Part shown: positions 62,240 to 64,000 of the stretch, piece by piece
Layout: every line of letters starts with the position of its first letter
How positions within the stretch are numbered: the stretch's first letter is position 1
Origin: Austropuccinia psidii
Taxonomy: Eukaryota > Basidiomycota > Pucciniomycetes > Pucciniales > Sphaerophragmiaceae
Direction: 5' to 3'
Assembly (NCBI GenBank): GCA_023105745.1
Contig: JALGQZ010000011.1
Span: 9,820,975-9,884,974, forward strand
DNA: 64,000 nt
Notes under the pieces: generated by a model
What the model saw: the letters and a program-made list of their open reading frames with translations, nothing else
Told to the model about the DNA's origin: nothing
Database searches by the model: none
Position numbers and translations under genes: made by a program

Positions 62240-63380
62240 TATTTGAGATATCTTTCACAACCATGGCAATTACCCTCCTGGACTCCATATGGCATATCAG
62301 TGCCATATCAATCTTATGGCAATTTGGCCATATCCATAATCACTGGCCAAATTGGCCCTCTCATCTTTTCTGGCCTTTTATGGTCATTTCACTCTTGGGG
62401 CCAACTTGGCCCCTTCACTATCATCAGGCCTTTCCAGGCCATTCTCTGCTTTTGGGCACTCTCAGGTATTTTCCAGTCAACATGGAAAATACAGCCCAAA
62501 AGCCTGTATTTGGCTTCTTAAGATTTAAATACAGTTTTGCGCATTTTTGCTGTATTCAGCTGTATATGCCATTTTCCCATGTATTATGGGAAATATGTCC
62601 AAAAGGCCATATCAGGCCTTTTGGGGCCTAATTGCCAGTTTTGTGCATTTCGGCGCACTTTGCGCAAATACAGTTTTAAGGCTGTATAAGCTGTATTTGG
62701 CCAGAAAACCAAAATTGGCCAATACACCCAGAAACATCTTGTCACCTTTGAAGTCACCCAAAGTCCAATCTTCACTCTCATCCTCCTGACTTCACTCACA
62801 AAGACCTTTGGCCACTTTCACCCTTCAGCAACTTGTATTGTCATAAATGGTGTTATACACCATTCTGCACCTTTTTTCAGCAGAAATTCAATGGTGTCAA
62901 TATCAGAGGGGTAATTCAACATTACATAAGTCACCAAAGTGGCATGTCATCCAGAGGACCCATCAAGGCTCAAGTGCAGGTGTAATTTCTCAAAGACCAA
63001 TAACACCATCAGGAATTCATTGGATATTCTCACTTCAAGTATTCCCTCCAAGGGAATACTGTTAATTCATTCCCAAGGTATACTCATGAGGCAGTTCCAA
63101 ACAAGTTGTCAAGTTTCAATGCTCCATCAATCCAGCTTGGCAACCACATTCATTTCAATACAGTCTGGACTCATCAAGACCTGTATTTAAATCATACATC
63201 ATGGGAAAATTATTCAACACAGTTCATTTCCCAATCTGGCAAGGTATACACTTCATCAAGCTGTCAATACAGCTTCAAGGATTCAATACAGACCAGCTGT
63301 CAACCTAAAGGAGTCAAGCTCTCAACGTTTCACATATACCAGCCTCCTTTGACCCTGGGGGGTTTTTTCCCCAGTTAATT
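62240..63380. repeat. GGCC- and CTGTATT-rich repeat-like segment
   Basis: Composition changes sharply at about 62.24 kb. The next 560 bases are packed with GGCC within TGGCC/GGCCA contexts. From about 62.46 kb the words AATACAG and CTGTATT recur at least ten times in both orientations. A perfect 10 bp inverted repeat (CCAAAAGGCC and GGCCTTTTGG, 62599-62624, loop of 6) lies inside. The segment ends near a CCCTGGGGGGTTTTTTCCCC block at 63353-63372. Open frames exist in two registers at 62237-62631 but look like by-products of the repeats. It may be part of an unrelated LTR or a structured satellite-like region. Confidence 0.4.
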
Positions 63381-64000
63381 AATATATTTTGATTTTATTT
63401 TATCTTTATTTATCTTACAATTTTTGTTAAGTGAATGCTGATATTATCAAGTCAGTCATTTAGCACCTTTTTTCTTTTCTTTCTTCACCTGTCAATGGAT
63501 ATTTGGTGGTCATATCCTTACTAATTCAATTGTTCATTTTGGCAGGTTGAAACAGTGATTAAGGACTTACTTGGTTGGCTCTTTGGTCATTTGGCTTCTC
63601 ATTTCTCTTATTGCATCTCATCCTTGTACTTGCATTCTTCTTAGAGAAATTCAATTCTTTATTTTTATTTTCTTCATTCTTTTGAAGTCTTCCAAGTGAG
63701 TGCCCTGATTGTTGAGTGCCAGGCCACTCTTGTTTTTCTGTCCACGAGCCCCTGTGACAATATCCTATATTTCCAAAATAATATAAGGACAGATTGATGT
63801 CTAAATATCAAAAACTAAATTCAACCAAATTCTGAGGTACCAGATTCATGTGAAAGAGGTTTTGACAGCCAGAATTTTTATTTAAAAATAAAAATTCCAT
63901 GGAACAAGTTTCTCAAAGAAGTTTGTGATTTCAAAAATATCAATAACAGGTATTTCTAATCAATGAAAATAAGGGATAATATCATGAAATCCTCAGTATG
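63381..64000. other. Unassigned sequence at the right edge
   Basis: Pyrimidine-rich sequence with no recognised gene. CCCCTGTGACAATATCC at 63750-63766 resembles an LTR border motif, but no partner is visible in the window. Confidence 0.35.

Noticed and set aside
62237..62789. Open frames in two registers in the GGCC-rich segment
   Set aside because: They follow from the repetitive words and low stop density; no codon or protein signal supports them.
1..64000. CRISPR arrays, tRNA and rRNA genes
   Set aside because: None seen; the sequence is eukaryotic and no cloverleaf or rRNA core sequence was recognised by eye.

Overview
This window reads as nuclear DNA of a filamentous fungus, most likely a basidiomycete of the rust type (Pucciniales). 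That placement is an inference from very AT-rich sequence, genes with many 60-120 bp introns, and nested Ty3/gypsy chromovirus-like retrotransposons. The lineage is not proven from the sequence alone.

Only one short stretch (about 23.86-27.45 kb) holds genes that look intact. They form a head-to-head pair: a four-exon NDUFA12-type complex I subunit on the minus strand (135 aa, rebuilt here from small exons) and a six-exon eIF2B epsilon subunit on the plus strand (727 aa). They share a 304 bp intergenic promoter region with a GC-rich core. CpG dinucleotides are common here and scarce in most of the window.

The rest is mostly transposons at different stages of decay. Element E (1-3730, minus) is cut by the window edge. 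Element C (11184-21300, minus) has two LTRs and the target duplication GGTGA. A solo LTR, D (29396-31174), relates to C and has inserted beside or into an old Tc1/mariner transposase. Element B (36485-57428, plus; target duplication TATCT) was split by the younger element A (42578-53498, plus; target duplication CAAAG). Degraded LTR pieces lie at about 34.3-36.5 kb and 58.3-58.4 kb. Two Tc1/mariner transposase pseudogenes lie at 7.5-8.3 kb and 28.5-29.4 kb. At 3.9-6.1 kb are fossils of two divergently arranged cellular genes: one unidentified (minus) and one PEX6-type AAA ATPase (plus).

The most unusual observation concerns the four retrotransposons A, B, C and E. In each, the first ORF, which precedes gag-pol, is interrupted by two short introns in the same places and the same phase. 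An AG|TG 3' splice site also lies upstream of it. In A and in the C/D family a good 5' splice site lies inside the LTR downstream of the TATA box, so splicing would remove the primer-binding site. ORF1 then meets ORF2 (gag-protease-RT-RNase H-integrase-chromodomain) in the -1 frame, at a shared heptamer TTTCCCA in A and C. Together this suggests retrotransposons that make a spliced mRNA for ORF1 and keep unspliced RNA as genome, somewhat like complex retroviruses. None of the copies is fully intact.
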